A stretch of 64,000 nt of DNA from UBA2334 sp964396895 (GCA_964396895.1 CAYNGJ010000010.1:1-64000); one strand, 5' to 3'. Shown: positions 50,216-60,134, counted from the first letter of the stretch. The notes: generated from the letters alone by a model not told the origin. A program made the numbers and translations.

Positions 50216-51330
50216 AGGTCTTGCGCCGTTTTGTTTACCGGGAAATGCTGCTGGCCGTGTCCACGGTCACGGTGGCGTTTTTGGGTCTGTTCTTCTTTTT
50301 TGACTTCATCGACGAACTGGGTGCCATTGGCCGCCCTTCCCCCGTCGACACCAAGCTGGTGTACGAATTGCGGCATGCCCTGTGGTACGTGGCGCTGCAA
50401 GTGCCCAACCACGTGTACGAGGTGTTGCCCATTGCCGTGCTGATTGGCGCGGTGTTTGTGTTTGCCCGGCTGGCCCAAGGGTCGGAATACACCATTTTGC
50501 GCACCAGTGGCCTGGGGCCATGGCGAGCATTGCACCTGTTGACCGGACTGGGCGTGGGCCTGGTGGCCCTCACACTGGTGGCGGGCGACTATGCGGCCCC
50601 CGCCGCAGGCAAAGCCGCCCAGCTGCTCAAGGCCAGGTTTGATGGCCGGGTCAGCATGGGGCCCACGGGTGCCTGGCTGAAAGAGCGCCCGCAGGGGCGA
50701 GAGGTGTCGGTCAACGTGGCCGCATTGTCTGGCAGCGGCGAACTGCAAGGTGTCCGCATTTTTGAGTACGACAACCAGGGCCGCCTGGCCGCCCGCACGC
50801 AGGCGGCGCTGGGCAACATCGGGGGCGATGGCCACTGGCAGCTGTTCCAGGTGGTGCGCACCGAATTCCACGCCCAAGGCACCCAGGCCCCGCAGGTGAG
50901 CACACAGCACCTGGACACCCTGACGTGGCCCAGCAGCCTGACGGCGGAAATGGTGTCGGTGGCGCTGTTGCGGCCCGACCGCATGTCCACCCTGGCCCTG
51001 TATGGCTACATCGAACACCTGCAGGCCACCGGACAAAATTCGCAACTCTACGAGCTGGAATTCTGGCGCAAGGTGTTTTACCCCCTGAGCTGCTTGGTCA
51101 TGCTGGTACTGGCCTTGCCGTTCGCCTACCTGCACTTTCGCTCGGGCAGTATCACGGGCTACGTGTTCGGCGGTGTCATGGTGGGCATCAGCTTTTTCTT
51201 GCTCAACAACGTGTTCGGCTACATCGGCCGCCTCAACGACTGGCTGCCTTGGGCGGCGGCGGCGGCTCCATCGCTCATTTACTCGGTGGTTTCGCTCACC
51301 GCATTCGGCTGGCTGGTGCTGCGCCGATGA
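50212..51330 (+). CDS. lptG: LPS export permease LptG
   Basis: LptG partners with LptF. The 372-aa protein starts VLRRFVYREMLLAVSTVTVAFLGLFFFFDFIDEL, has the coupling helix region (SEYTILRTSGLGPWRAL), the periplasmic jellyroll and C-terminal helices with the conserved FLLNNVFGYIGRL. It overlaps lptF by ATGA, so the two are made in step. Confidence 0.95.
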   Translation: MKVLRRFVYREMLLAVSTVTVAFLGLFFFFDFIDELGAIGRPSPVDTKLVYELRHALWYVALQVPNHVYEVLPIAVLIGAVFVFARLAQGSEYTILRTSGLGPWRALHLLTGLGVGLVALTLVAGDYAAPAAGKAAQLLKARFDGRVSMGPTGAWLKERPQGREVSVNVAALSGSGELQGVRIFEYDNQGRLAARTQAALGNIGGDGHWQLFQVVRTEFHAQGTQAPQVSTQHLDTLTWPSSLTAEMVSVALLRPDRMSTLALYGYIEHLQATGQNSQLYELEFWRKVFYPLSCLVMLVLALPFAYLHFRSGSITGYVFGGVMVGISFFLLNNVFGYIGRLNDWLPWAAAAAPSLIYSVVSLTAFGWLVLRR

Positions 51331-51370
51331 GTGCCTCCGCTTCCCCCACCCTCTTCTCAGGACCACCACC

Positions 51371-51727
51371 ATGCAAGGTGTGATTTTGTTTGCCCACGGC
51401 TCGCGCGACCCCTTGTGGCGTGGCCCCATCGAGGCCGTGGCCCAGCAGGTGCTGGCCCTGTCGCCACACACCCCCGTGGCCTGCGCCTACCTGGAGCTGT
51501 GCGCCCCCGACTTGCCCACCGCCGTGCAAACCCTGGTGGCGCAAGGCGCCACGCGCATCAACCTGCTGCCCGTGTTCTTTGGCATGGGCAAACACGCCCG
51601 CGACGACCTGCCCGCCCTGTTGCTGACACTGCAACAGCAGCACCCGCAGGTGCAGTTCAAGGTATTGGCCGCGGCAGGCGAAAGCCCCGCGATCACCGCC
51701 TTGCTGGCGCAACTGGCACTGGCTTGA
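51371..51727 (+). CDS. CbiX/SirB-type sirohydrochlorin chelatase
   Basis: The 118-aa protein is the short (single-domain) CbiX form that inserts cobalt or iron into sirohydrochlorin. The metal/substrate motif VILFAHGSRDPLW with its His is at the N-terminus and INLLPVFFGMGKHARDDLP carries the second His. Next to cysB, which controls sulphate assimilation, iron insertion for sirohaem of sulphite reductase is the more likely job. It lies 40 bp after lptG. Confidence 0.9.
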   Translation: MQGVILFAHGSRDPLWRGPIEAVAQQVLALSPHTPVACAYLELCAPDLPTAVQTLVAQGATRINLLPVFFGMGKHARDDLPALLLTLQQQHPQVQFKVLAAAGESPAITALLAQLALA

Positions 51728-51791
51728 CGCTGCCGGGTTGTTGGCTCCCCCCCTGCACCCGCCTCCGTCAAACACCCTCAACGGGCCGACC

Positions 51792-52736
51792 ATGAACCTG
51801 CACCAGTTCCGCTTTGTTCAAGAGGCCGTGCGCCGCAACCTCAACCTCACCGAGGCCGCCAAGGCCTTGCACACCTCGCAGCCGGGGGTGTCCAAGTCCA
51901 TCATCGAGCTGGAAGACGAGCTGGGCATACAGATTTTTGCCCGCCACGGCAAGCGCATCCGCCGCGTGACCGAGCCCGGCTTGCACGTGCTCAAAAGCAT
52001 TGACATCATCCTGCGCGAGGTCAACAACCTGCGCCGCATCGGCCAGCAGTTTTCGGCGCAGGACAGCGGCACCCTGTCCATCGCCACCACCCACACGCAG
52101 GCCCGCTACGTGCTGCCCGTGCCGGTGGCCAAGCTGCGCCAAGCCTACCCCAAGGTGGCCATCAGCCTGCACCAGGGATCCCCCGACCAGGTGGCGCACA
52201 TGCTGCTGACCGATGTGGCAGACATCGGCATGGCCACCGAATCGCTGTCGCAGTACGACGACCTCATCACCCTGCCCTGCTACGAATGGCAGCACGTGCT
52301 GGTGCTGCCCATGGGCCACCCCTTGGTCGACAAAGAACGCATTGGGCTGGAGGACCTGGTCAACCTCCCGCTGGTGACCTACCACCCCTCGTTCACGGGG
52401 CGCACCCGCATTGACAACGCCTTTGCCGCCAGGGACTTAAAGCCCAACATCGTGCTGGAGGCCATCGACTCGGACGTCATCAAAACCTACGTCAAGCTGG
52501 GCATGGGTGTGGGCATCGTGGCCGAAATGGCGCTGCAAAACGACAGCCGCGACCCCGACCTGGTGGCCCGCCCGCTGGGCCACCTGCTGGGCCAGAACGT
52601 GGCCCGTGTGGCCTTCAAGCGCGGGGCCTACCTGCGCAACTACGTGCTGAAGTTCGGCGAACTGCTGAGCGACCGCCTCAGCAAAGACCTGATCCTGAAG
52701 GCCATGGAAGGCCACAGCGACAGCTATCAACTCTGA
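51792..52736 (+). CDS. cysB: LysR-type regulator CysB
   Basis: The 314-aa protein has an N-terminal winged helix (MNLHQFRFVQEAVRRNLNLTEAAKALHTSQPGVSKSI) with the CysB-typical text, and a LysR substrate-binding domain with TTHTQARYVLP, GSPDQVAHML and VGIVAEMAL. CysB activates sulphur-assimilation genes in response to N-acetylserine. ATG 51792 is natural. The upstream chelatase gene supports a sulphur-related neighbourhood. Confidence 0.93.
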   Translation: MNLHQFRFVQEAVRRNLNLTEAAKALHTSQPGVSKSIIELEDELGIQIFARHGKRIRRVTEPGLHVLKSIDIILREVNNLRRIGQQFSAQDSGTLSIATTHTQARYVLPVPVAKLRQAYPKVAISLHQGSPDQVAHMLLTDVADIGMATESLSQYDDLITLPCYEWQHVLVLPMGHPLVDKERIGLEDLVNLPLVTYHPSFTGRTRIDNAFAARDLKPNIVLEAIDSDVIKTYVKLGMGVGIVAEMALQNDSRDPDLVARPLGHLLGQNVARVAFKRGAYLRNYVLKFGELLSDRLSKDLILKAMEGHSDSYQL

Positions 52737-52796
52737 TAGCACACTTTGACCACCCATCAAGCGCCAGGTGGCGTTTTGATCAAAAAAGCTATAATG

Positions 52797-52824
52797 ATAG
52801 CAAACTGTTGTTTTAAATAAAGCG
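52797..52824 (+). repeat. ATAGC-N18-AAGCG repeat, copy 5 (cysB to aminotransferase spacer)
   Basis: Plus strand: ATAGC, 18 bases, AAGCG, then CTAGAGGCATTTTTT. It is the copy closest to the consensus and lies between cysB and the aminotransferase gene. Confidence 0.88.
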
Positions 52825-52865
52825 CTAGAGGCATTTTTTGTTCATATTTTTTCATTGAAACCGCG

Positions 52866-54038
52866 ATGAGCCTACCCCTCACCCCCACCCTGGCCAGCCG
52901 CCTGCCCCACGTCGGCACCACCATTTTCAGCGTGATGTCGGCACTGGCCGCGCAGCACCAGGCCGTCAACCTGGGCCAAGGCTTCCCCGACTTTGACTGC
53001 GACCCCACGCTGATCGATGCCGTCACCGCCGCCATGCGCGCCGGGCACAACCAGTACCCGCCCATGCCTGGCGTGCCCGCCTTGCGCCAGGCCGTGGCCG
53101 ACAAGATAGCCCGCCTGTATGGCCGCAACTACAGCCCGGACACCGAAATCACCGTCACCGCCGGGGCCACCCAGGCCATCTTGACGGCCATCCTCGCCAT
53201 CGTCCACCCGGGTGACGAGGTCATCGTGCTGGAGCCCTGCTACGACAGCTACGTGCCCAACATTGAGCTGGCCGGTGGTGTGGCGGTTCGCGTGCCCCTC
53301 ACCCCCGGCACGTTCAGGCCAGACTTTGACTTGATTGCCAAGGCCATCACCCCGCGCACCCGCGCCATCATCACCAACAGCCCACACAACCCCAGCGCCA
53401 CCATCTGGAGCCACACCGACATGCTGCGCCTGCAAGAGCTGCTGGCCCCCACCAACGTGCTGCTCATTTCAGACGAGGTGTACGAGCACATGGTGTACGC
53501 GCCCAACCGGCACCTCAGTGCCTCCAGCTACCCCGGTCTGGCGGCACGTGCCTTTGTGGTCAGCAGCTTTGGCAAAACCTTCCACGTCACGGGCTGGAAA
53601 GTGGGCACCGTGGCCGCCCCCGCACCGCTGATGGCCGAGTTCCGCAAGGTGCACCAGTTCAACGTGTTCACCGTCAACACGCCCATGCAGCACGGCCTGG
53701 CCAGCTACTTGGCCAACCCGGCGCCCTACCTCGACCTGCCCGCCTTTTACGCCGCCAAGCGCGACCTGTTCCGCCAAGGGCTGACGCAAACGCGCTTTCA
53801 GCTGCTGCCCAGTGAAGGCAGCTACTTCCAGTGCGTGGGCATAGCCGACTTGGCCGTGCCTGAGCGCGACTTGCCTGAGGCTGAGTTTTGCCAATGGCTG
53901 ACGCGCGAAGTGGGCGTGGCCGCCATTCCCCTGTCGGCCTTTTACGGCAACGGCTTTGACCAGAAAGTGGTTCGCTTTTGCTTTGCCAAGCAAGACGACA
54001 CGCTGCGCGCGGCGTTGGGGCGGTTGGCCAAACTGTAA
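52866..54038 (+). CDS. PLP-dependent aminotransferase class I (methionine aminotransferase YbdL-like)
   Basis: The 390-aa enzyme has VNLGQGFPDFDCDP near the N-terminus, NQYPPMPGVPALRQA, the NSPHNP motif, Asp in ISDEVYEHMVY and the PLP Lys in SSFGKTFHVTGWKVG, with the final Arg region VRFCFAKQDDTL. The sequence order resembles YbdL-type 2-oxo-4-methylthiobutanoate aminotransferase, which recycles methionine; kynurenine aminotransferase-like activity is the other possibility. It follows cysB, fitting a sulphur amino acid context. Confidence 0.88.
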   Translation: MSLPLTPTLASRLPHVGTTIFSVMSALAAQHQAVNLGQGFPDFDCDPTLIDAVTAAMRAGHNQYPPMPGVPALRQAVADKIARLYGRNYSPDTEITVTAGATQAILTAILAIVHPGDEVIVLEPCYDSYVPNIELAGGVAVRVPLTPGTFRPDFDLIAKAITPRTRAIITNSPHNPSATIWSHTDMLRLQELLAPTNVLLISDEVYEHMVYAPNRHLSASSYPGLAARAFVVSSFGKTFHVTGWKVGTVAAPAPLMAEFRKVHQFNVFTVNTPMQHGLASYLANPAPYLDLPAFYAAKRDLFRQGLTQTRFQLLPSEGSYFQCVGIADLAVPERDLPEAEFCQWLTREVGVAAIPLSAFYGNGFDQKVVRFCFAKQDDTLRAALGRLAKL

Positions 54039-54140
54039 GCACCCAGGAGGCTGCGTCACATCCCGTTATGGAGCGGCGAAGGGAAACAGGTGGAGCCCAC
54101 CAGTTGAGTGGGAGCTCGATTCGCCCGCCTCACTCACCCC

Positions 54141-57100
54141 TCACTGATTCAACTGCGCCCAAGCCTTGTCCAGCCGCTTGGTGCTCACGGGTTGTGGCGT
54201 GCGCAGCTCTTGCGCAAAGAAGCTGATGCGCAGTTCTTCCAGTAGCCAGCGAAATTCGGCCATGCGGTCATCGACCTGGCCCTTGCGCTCGGCCACCAGC
54301 CGCCAGTAACGCTGATCCTGGGTTTTGAGTTCGGCCAGTTTGGTGGCATCGCGGGTGGGGTCGGCCTTGTATTTGTCTAGCCGCGCTTGCACGCCTTTCA
54401 GGTAGCGCGGCAGGTGCTGCAACTGCGCCCACGGCGTGTCTGAGAGCACGCGCTTGCCCACCAGACGGCCCAGTTGCTGCTGGATGTCGGTGGCCACATC
54501 GGCGGGTGGGCGGCTGTCTTTGAGCTTGCGGGCGGCGGCGGCGTACTCGGTCAGCACCACGCCGCACAGGCGGGCCACTTCGTTGGCGATCAGCGTCAGG
54601 CGGCCCCGGCCTTCGTCCAGCCGGGTCTTGAAGCTGGAGGCATCGGTGGGCAAAGGGTCGAGCAAAAAAGCGCGGTCCAGTGCCAGGTCCAGGATGTGCT
54701 GGCGCAGCTCTTCCACGGTGCCGCCCTGCCCCGAGCCATCGGGCTGGCGGCCCACCTGCATGTAGGCCACGCCCATGGCTTGCAGGCCGGGGGTGTTTTT
54801 TTCCAGGTACTTGAGCGCGTCTTTCACGGCCAGCGCAAACAGGCGGCGCAGCCCGGCGCGGTGCTTGGCCTGGGCGGCCTCGGGCTCGTCAAACACCTCG
54901 ATGCTGACACCGTCGCCCTGGTCGATGAGGGCCGGAAAACCGATGAGTGTTTGCCCGCCTTTTTTGATTTCCATCAGCTCGGGCAGCTCACCAAAGGCCC
55001 AGGTGGTGTGCTTGACACCCGTCACATCGGTGGTTTTATCGTTTGTTTTTTGTGGGTTTTCAGGCCTGATTTCAGTGTTTTTACTCAAATTTACTGTAGC
55101 TGAAACACTATTATTTGAAAGCGATAAAGCACTTTTTGAATCAGATTTTTCAGTCCTGTTTTTGTCTATTTTTTCAGGAGCATTCAGCTTCAGCGCTGCC
55201 AGCGCCTGGAAGGCCCCGCGTGCCTTGCCGCCCAGCTCGGCCTTGAGTGCGGCCAGGCTGCGGCCTGCGCCCAGTTGGCGGCCATGCTCGTCCACCACGC
55301 GCAGGTGCATGAGGTGGTGGGGTTGCAACATGTCGGCCTTGATGTCGCCGCGCTTGATGTCCAGCTGCGTGGCCTCGCGCACCAGCTTCAGCAACGCGTC
55401 CATCAGGTTGCCGTGGCCAAAGGCCTCGGGCTGGGTGAGTGCGGCGGTGAAGCGGTTGGCGGTGTCGGGCAGCGGCACCAGGCGCGAGCGCGGGCGCTGG
55501 TGCAGGGTTTTGAGCAGGGCCAGCACCTTGTCTTTCAGCATGCCGGGCACCAGCCATTCGCAGCGGTCTTCGCTGACCTGGTTCAGCACAAACAGCGGCA
55601 CGCTGACGCTCAGGCCGTCTTTGGCATCGCCCGGCTCGTGCAAATAGGTGGCGGCGCAGTCCACACCGCCCATGCGCACCACCTTGGGGAAAGATTCGGT
55701 GGTGATGCCCGCGGCCTCGTGGCGCATCAGCTCTTCTTTGGTGAGCATCAGCAGGCGGGGCTGCTTTTTCAGCTCGGTGCTGTACCAGCGCTCAAAGGTG
55801 GCGCCGGTGCACACGTCGTCGGGCACTTGGGCGGCGTAAAAGGCGTAGATCAGCTCGTCGTCCACCAGCACGTCTTGCCTGCGGGCTTTGTGTTCCAGCT
55901 CAGCCACTTGGCGAATGAGCTTTTGGTTGGCGGGCAAAAACGGCAGGCGGCGCGGCCAGTCGTCGGGCACCAGGCCTTCGACCAGCGCCTGGCGAATGAA
56001 GATGTCGCGCGCGCCGTAGGGGTCCAGCTTGCTGAAGTTGACGCGCCGCCCCTGGTACACCGGCAGGCCGTACAGGCTGGCGCGCTCGTGGGCCGACACC
56101 TGCGCCAGCCGCTTGTCCCAGCTGGGGTCAGACGTTTGGCGTTTGAGCAAATGGCCGCCCACCTCCTCCAGCCACTGCGGCTCGATGGCGGCAATGCCCC
56201 GGCCAAACAAGCGCGTGGTTTCCACCAGCTCGGCCACCACAATCCAGCGGCCCGGCTTCTTGCTCAGGTTGGCCCCGGGGTGGGGGTGGAACTTGATGCC
56301 CCTGGCCCCCAAATACCACTCCTCCGCCTCGCTTTTGCAGCCCACGTTGCCCAGCAGCCCGGCCAGCATGCTTTTGTGCAGCGCGTCGTAGCCGGCGGGT
56401 GTGGTGTTGAGCGGCCAGTTGTGCTCGGCCACCACGGTGTGCAATTGGGTGTGGATGTCTCGCCACTCGCGCACGCGGCGCACGTTGATGAACGCCTCGC
56501 GCAGCTGGGTTTCTTGCTGGCGGTGGCTGAGTTTGTGGGTGGGTTTGTCCGCGTCTTCGGTGGTGGGCACCATGCCGGCGCGGTGGCCGCGCAAGCCTTC
56601 CAGCCAGTTCCACAGGCGCAGGGTGCCGGTGAACTCGCTTTTTTCGTCGTCCCATTTGGCGTGCGCTTGGTCAGCAGCGGCCTGGCGGTCCATGGGGCGG
56701 TCGCGCACGTCTTGCAGGCTGAGGGCGCTGGCAATGACCAGCACCTCGGCCAGGGCGCCCCGGTCGCGGGCGGCCAAAATCATGCGGCCCACGCGGGGGT
56801 CCAGCGGCAGGCGGGCCAGTTGCTGGCCAATGGGTGTCAGCTCCAGCGCCTCGGTGGCGGCACCCAACTCATGCAGCAGCGCGTAGCCATCGGCAAAGGC
56901 ACGGCGGCTGGGCGGCTCGATGAACGGAAAGTCCTCCACCCCGCCGCTGTCACCGTGCAGGTGCAGCGTTTTCATGCGAAGAATGACCCCGGCCAGCGAG
57001 CTGCGCAAAATTTCGGGGTCGGTGAACTTGGGCCGGTTGGCAAAGCCCAGCTCGTCGTACAGGCGTATGCAAATGCCGTCGGCCACGCGGCCGCAGCGGC

Positions 57101-58316
57101 CTGCGCGCTGGTTGGCCGCTGCCTGGCTGATGGGCTCCACCAGCAACTGCTCCACCTTCTGGCGCAGGCTGTAGCGCTTGACCCGCGCTGTGCCGGTGTC
57201 AATCACGTAGCGGATGCCGGGCACGGTCAGCGAGGTTTCGGCCACGTTGGTGGCCAGCACAATGCGCCGCCCGGTGTGGCTGTCAAAAATGCGGTCCTGC
57301 TCGGCCTGGCTCAGGCGGGCAAACAGCGGCAACACCTCGGTGCTGCGCAGCACGGGGTGGTGGCTGAGGTGCTGGGTGAGGTGGTCAGCCGCTTCGCGGA
57401 TTTCACGCTCGCCCGGCATGAAGATGAGAATGTCGCCGCCCGGCCCCGCCCCGCCGCGCCAGAGCTCGTCCACCGCGTCGGCAATGGCGTCGTTAAGCTC
57501 TTTAGCCTCTCCACGCTTACCCTTATTGGATTCTTTGCTCTCACTTTTTCCAGCGCTTTGCGGGGTGGTGTCGGCATCGCCAAACGGGCGGTAGCGCACC
57601 TCCACCGGGAACATGCGGCCAGACACCAGGATGACGGGCGCGGCCTCGCCCTTGGCATCGGCAAAGTAGTTGGCAAAGCGGTCAGCATCAATGGTGGCCG
57701 AGGTGACGATGAGCTTGAGGTCTGGCCGCTTGGGCAGCAGCTGGCGCAAAAACCCCAGCAAAAAGTCGATGTTCAGGCTGCGCTCGTGCGCCTCGTCAAT
57801 GATGAGGGTGTCGTAGGCGCGCAGCAGCGGGTCGGTCTGGGTTTCGGCCAGCAAAATGCCATCGGTCATGAGCTTGACGGAGGCGCTGGGCGTCAGCCGG
57901 TCTTGAAACCGCACCTTGTAGCCCGCCACCTCGCCCAGCGGGCTGCCCAATTCTTCGGCAATGCGCTTGGCCACGCTGGTGGCGGCAATGCGCCGGGGTT
58001 GGGTATGGCCAATGAGTGGGCCCGCCCAGCGTAGCTTGCCTTTACCCTGCCCATCTGGCCCAGCCACCTGCTCACGCCGCCCTCTGCCCATGGCCAGGGC
58101 AATTTTGGGTAACTGCGTGGTTTTGCCCGAGCCGGTTTCACCGCACACAATGACCACCTGCCGCGCAGCAATGGCAGCGGTGATTTCACCGCGCCGGGCG
58201 GAGACGGGAAGGGATTCGGGGAAGCGGATGGTCAGCGCTGGCCGGGTGGTGGGCACCACAGGGGGTGCAGGTGCGCGGGGCACGGAGGGCGCAGCGGCAG
58301 GGGGCGTCATGGACAT
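54141..58316 (-). CDS. hrpA: DEAH-box RNA helicase HrpA
   Basis: HrpA is a large RNA helicase with mRNA processing and ribosome rescue roles. The 1,391-aa protein has motif I GETGSGKTTQ, motif II DEAH in LIIDEAHERSL, motif III VTSATIDADRFA, motif VI QRAGRCGRV, then HA2, OB-fold and the long DUF3418 C-terminal domain. Two AT-rich, Lys/Ser/Asn-rich inserts stand out: residues about 250-275 (SESKESNKGKRGEAKELND) and 1045-1097 (KSDSKSALSLSNNSVSATVN), each carrying one ATAGC-N18-AAGCG repeat in frame. It converges with the aminotransferase gene. ATG at 58310 is an equal alternative start. Confidence 0.95.
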   Translation of the reverse strand: MSMTPPAAAPSVPRAPAPPVVPTTRPALTIRFPESLPVSARRGEITAAIAARQVVIVCGETGSGKTTQLPKIALAMGRGRREQVAGPDGQGKGKLRWAGPLIGHTQPRRIAATSVAKRIAEELGSPLGEVAGYKVRFQDRLTPSASVKLMTDGILLAETQTDPLLRAYDTLIIDEAHERSLNIDFLLGFLRQLLPKRPDLKLIVTSATIDADRFANYFADAKGEAAPVILVSGRMFPVEVRYRPFGDADTTPQSAGKSESKESNKGKRGEAKELNDAIADAVDELWRGGAGPGGDILIFMPGEREIREAADHLTQHLSHHPVLRSTEVLPLFARLSQAEQDRIFDSHTGRRIVLATNVAETSLTVPGIRYVIDTGTARVKRYSLRQKVEQLLVEPISQAAANQRAGRCGRVADGICIRLYDELGFANRPKFTDPEILRSSLAGVILRMKTLHLHGDSGGVEDFPFIEPPSRRAFADGYALLHELGAATEALELTPIGQQLARLPLDPRVGRMILAARDRGALAEVLVIASALSLQDVRDRPMDRQAAADQAHAKWDDEKSEFTGTLRLWNWLEGLRGHRAGMVPTTEDADKPTHKLSHRQQETQLREAFINVRRVREWRDIHTQLHTVVAEHNWPLNTTPAGYDALHKSMLAGLLGNVGCKSEAEEWYLGARGIKFHPHPGANLSKKPGRWIVVAELVETTRLFGRGIAAIEPQWLEEVGGHLLKRQTSDPSWDKRLAQVSAHERASLYGLPVYQGRRVNFSKLDPYGARDIFIRQALVEGLVPDDWPRRLPFLPANQKLIRQVAELEHKARRQDVLVDDELIYAFYAAQVPDDVCTGATFERWYSTELKKQPRLLMLTKEELMRHEAAGITTESFPKVVRMGGVDCAATYLHEPGDAKDGLSVSVPLFVLNQVSEDRCEWLVPGMLKDKVLALLKTLHQRPRSRLVPLPDTANRFTAALTQPEAFGHGNLMDALLKLVREATQLDIKRGDIKADMLQPHHLMHLRVVDEHGRQLGAGRSLAALKAELGGKARGAFQALAALKLNAPEKIDKNRTEKSDSKSALSLSNNSVSATVNLSKNTEIRPENPQKTNDKTTDVTGVKHTTWAFGELPELMEIKKGGQTLIGFPALIDQGDGVSIEVFDEPEAAQAKHRAGLRRLFALAVKDALKYLEKNTPGLQAMGVAYMQVGRQPDGSGQGGTVEELRQHILDLALDRAFLLDPLPTDASSFKTRLDEGRGRLTLIANEVARLCGVVLTEYAAAARKLKDSRPPADVATDIQQQLGRLVGKRVLSDTPWAQLQHLPRYLKGVQARLDKYKADPTRDATKLAELKTQDQRYWRLVAERKGQVDDRMAEFRWLLEELRISFFAQELRTPQPVSTKRLDKAWAQLNQ
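55096..55123 (+). repeat. ATAGC-N18-AAGCG repeat, copy 6 (in hrpA)
   Basis: Plus strand: GTAGC, 18 bases, AAGCG, then ATAAAGCACTTTTTGA. It sits in a 150-bp AT-rich island (about 55020-55180) inside hrpA. Confidence 0.75.
57514..57541 (-). repeat. ATAGC-N18-AAGCG repeat, copy 7 (in hrpA)
   Basis: Minus strand: AGAGC, 18 bases, AAGCG, then TGGAGAGGCTAAAG. This is a degenerate copy, in frame within the Lys-rich insert of HrpA. Confidence 0.6.
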
Positions 58317-58456
58317 GGGAGGGAATTATCGAGGGCCATGCCAAAAGGCGAAGGTGCGGGCGAAGGTGCGGGCGAACGCTCGGGCACAGGCACACCGCCT
58401 GGCACCAACACCGGCGCGGGCAGTTGCGCACCAGTGGTGGCCAGCGGGTGGCGGCG

Positions 58457-59875
58457 TCAGAAGTCGTCGTTGCCCGAAGCCAGGCTTTCAAAGCGGGTCA
58501 ATTGGTTCAGGAAGGCCAGCTTCACCGTGCCGGTGGGCCCGTTGCGCTGTTTGCCGATGATGACCTCGGCCACACCGGGCTCTTTGCTGTCTTTGTTGTA
58601 GTACTCGTCGCGGTAAATGAACATGATGATGTCCGCGTCCTGCTCAATGGCGCCCGATTCGCGCAGGTCGCTCATCATGGGGCGCTTGTCGGTGCGCTGC
58701 TCCACGCTCCGGTTGAGCTGCGACAGCGCAATGACAGGGCACTGCAGCTCTTTGGCCAGCATCTTCAGGCCACGCGAAATTTCACCCAACTCGGTGGCGC
58801 GGTTCTCGTTGCTGGAACTGCTGCTGCCACTCATGAGCTGCAGGTAGTCCACCACGATCAGGCCCAGCTTGCCGCACTGGCGGGCCAGGCGGCGGGCGTT
58901 GGCGCGCAGTTCGCTGGGCGTGAGGCCAGGGGTTTCGTCAATGTGCAGCGAAATGTTGCGCAGCTTTTCAATGGCTTCGGTCAGGCGGGGCCACTCGTCG
59001 TCGGTCAGCTTGCCGTTGCGCAGGTGGCCCTGGTTGATGCGGCCGATGGAGCCCACGATGCGCACGGCCAACTGGGCTGCACCCATTTCCATGGAGAACA
59101 CGGCCACGGGCAGGCCCTCGTTCAGCGCCACGTGCTCGGCAATGTTGATGGCCAGCGCCGTTTTGCCCATGGAGGGCCGGGCCGCCAGCACGATCATGTC
59201 ACCGGCCTGAAAACCTGCGGTCATGCGGTCCAGGTCGTAAAAACCGGTGGGCACGCCGGTGATGTCGTTGGGGTTGTCCGCCATCTCCTGCACGCGGTCC
59301 AGCAGGTCTACCACCAGGGTGTCCATGCCCTGAAAACCCTGCTTCATGCGCGAGCCTTCTTCCCCGATGTTGAAGATTTTTTGCTCGGCCTCGTCCAGGA
59401 TTTTGGCCACCGGCCTGCCCTGCGGGTTGAAGGCGGCGGTGGCGATGTCGTCGCTGGCCGTCAGCAGTTTGCGCAAAATCGCCCGCTCCCGAACAATTTC
59501 GGCGTAGCGGCGGATGTTGGCCGCGCTGGGCACGTACTGGGCCAGGGAGTTGAGGTACACCAGCCCCCCCACCTCCGTGGCCTTGCCCTGGCTTTGCAAC
59601 TGCTCGAACACCGTGATCACGTCGGCCGGTTTGGAAGCATTGACCAGGTGGGCAATGGCCGAATACACCAGCCGGTGCTCGTAGCGGTAGAAGTCGGTGT
59701 CGTGGATCAGGTCGCCCACGCGATCCCAGGCACTGTTGTCCAGCAGCAGGCCACCCAGTACGCTGGACTCTGCCTCCAGCGAGTGCGGAGGGATGCGCAG
59801 CTGCGCCAGTTGCGTGTCCACGGCAAAGTCCGTGGGTTCCAGGGGGTCGAAGGTGCGGGAAACGGCAGCGGTCAT
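58457..59875 (-). CDS. dnaB: Replicative DNA helicase DnaB
   Basis: DnaB is the hexameric helicase of the replication fork. The 472-aa chain has the N-terminal helical domain (LRIPPHSLEAESSVLGGLLLDN) and the RecA-like C-terminal domain with Walker A ARPSMGKTALA, Walker B LGLIVVDYLQLM and the conserved ELGEISRGLKMLAKEL, QLNRSVEQR. ATG 59875 is preferred to the TTG two codons earlier. It is downstream of rplI in the conserved rpsF-priB-rpsR-rplI-dnaB order but behind a terminator. Confidence 0.97.
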   Translation of the reverse strand: MTAAVSRTFDPLEPTDFAVDTQLAQLRIPPHSLEAESSVLGGLLLDNSAWDRVGDLIHDTDFYRYEHRLVYSAIAHLVNASKPADVITVFEQLQSQGKATEVGGLVYLNSLAQYVPSAANIRRYAEIVRERAILRKLLTASDDIATAAFNPQGRPVAKILDEAEQKIFNIGEEGSRMKQGFQGMDTLVVDLLDRVQEMADNPNDITGVPTGFYDLDRMTAGFQAGDMIVLAARPSMGKTALAINIAEHVALNEGLPVAVFSMEMGAAQLAVRIVGSIGRINQGHLRNGKLTDDEWPRLTEAIEKLRNISLHIDETPGLTPSELRANARRLARQCGKLGLIVVDYLQLMSGSSSSSNENRATELGEISRGLKMLAKELQCPVIALSQLNRSVEQRTDKRPMMSDLRESGAIEQDADIIMFIYRDEYYNKDSKEPGVAEVIIGKQRNGPTGTVKLAFLNQLTRFESLASGNDDF

Positions 59876-60037
59876 GGGCAAAAGGTCCGGTTGGGCGGCC
59901 TATGTTACGGACTCAGCGCGGGCGCGTCATTGCACAAGTCTGTGGACAAGTGCGCTGAAACCGTGTGGAAAAGCGGGGGACAGGCGAGGAAAACGCAGGG
60001 AACCGGCGGCCTCCCTGTGCTGCGCCGTTCCCCCATG

Positions 60038-60063
60038 CAAAAAGCCGCCCGGAGGCGGCTTTT
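60038..60063. terminator. Bidirectional terminator between rplI and dnaB
   Basis: AAAAAGCCGCC (60038-60048) pairs fully with GGCGGCTTTTT (60053-60063) around a 4-base loop. It ends the rpsF-priB-rpsR-rplI transcript about 70 bp past rplI. Confidence 0.88.
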
Positions 60064-60134
60064 TGGCGTGTGCGGTGACATGGCCGTTGACCTGACCGGT
60101 GGATGACCACCGCAGGCCTGGCCACGCCACAGCG

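Noticed and set aside
55275..58034. Very long open frame on the strand opposite hrpA (over 900 codons)
   Set aside because: It is the mirror of a well-supported helicase gene in GC-rich DNA; composition is His/Val/Gln/Leu text typical of antisense frames, with no domain or ribosome binding site.
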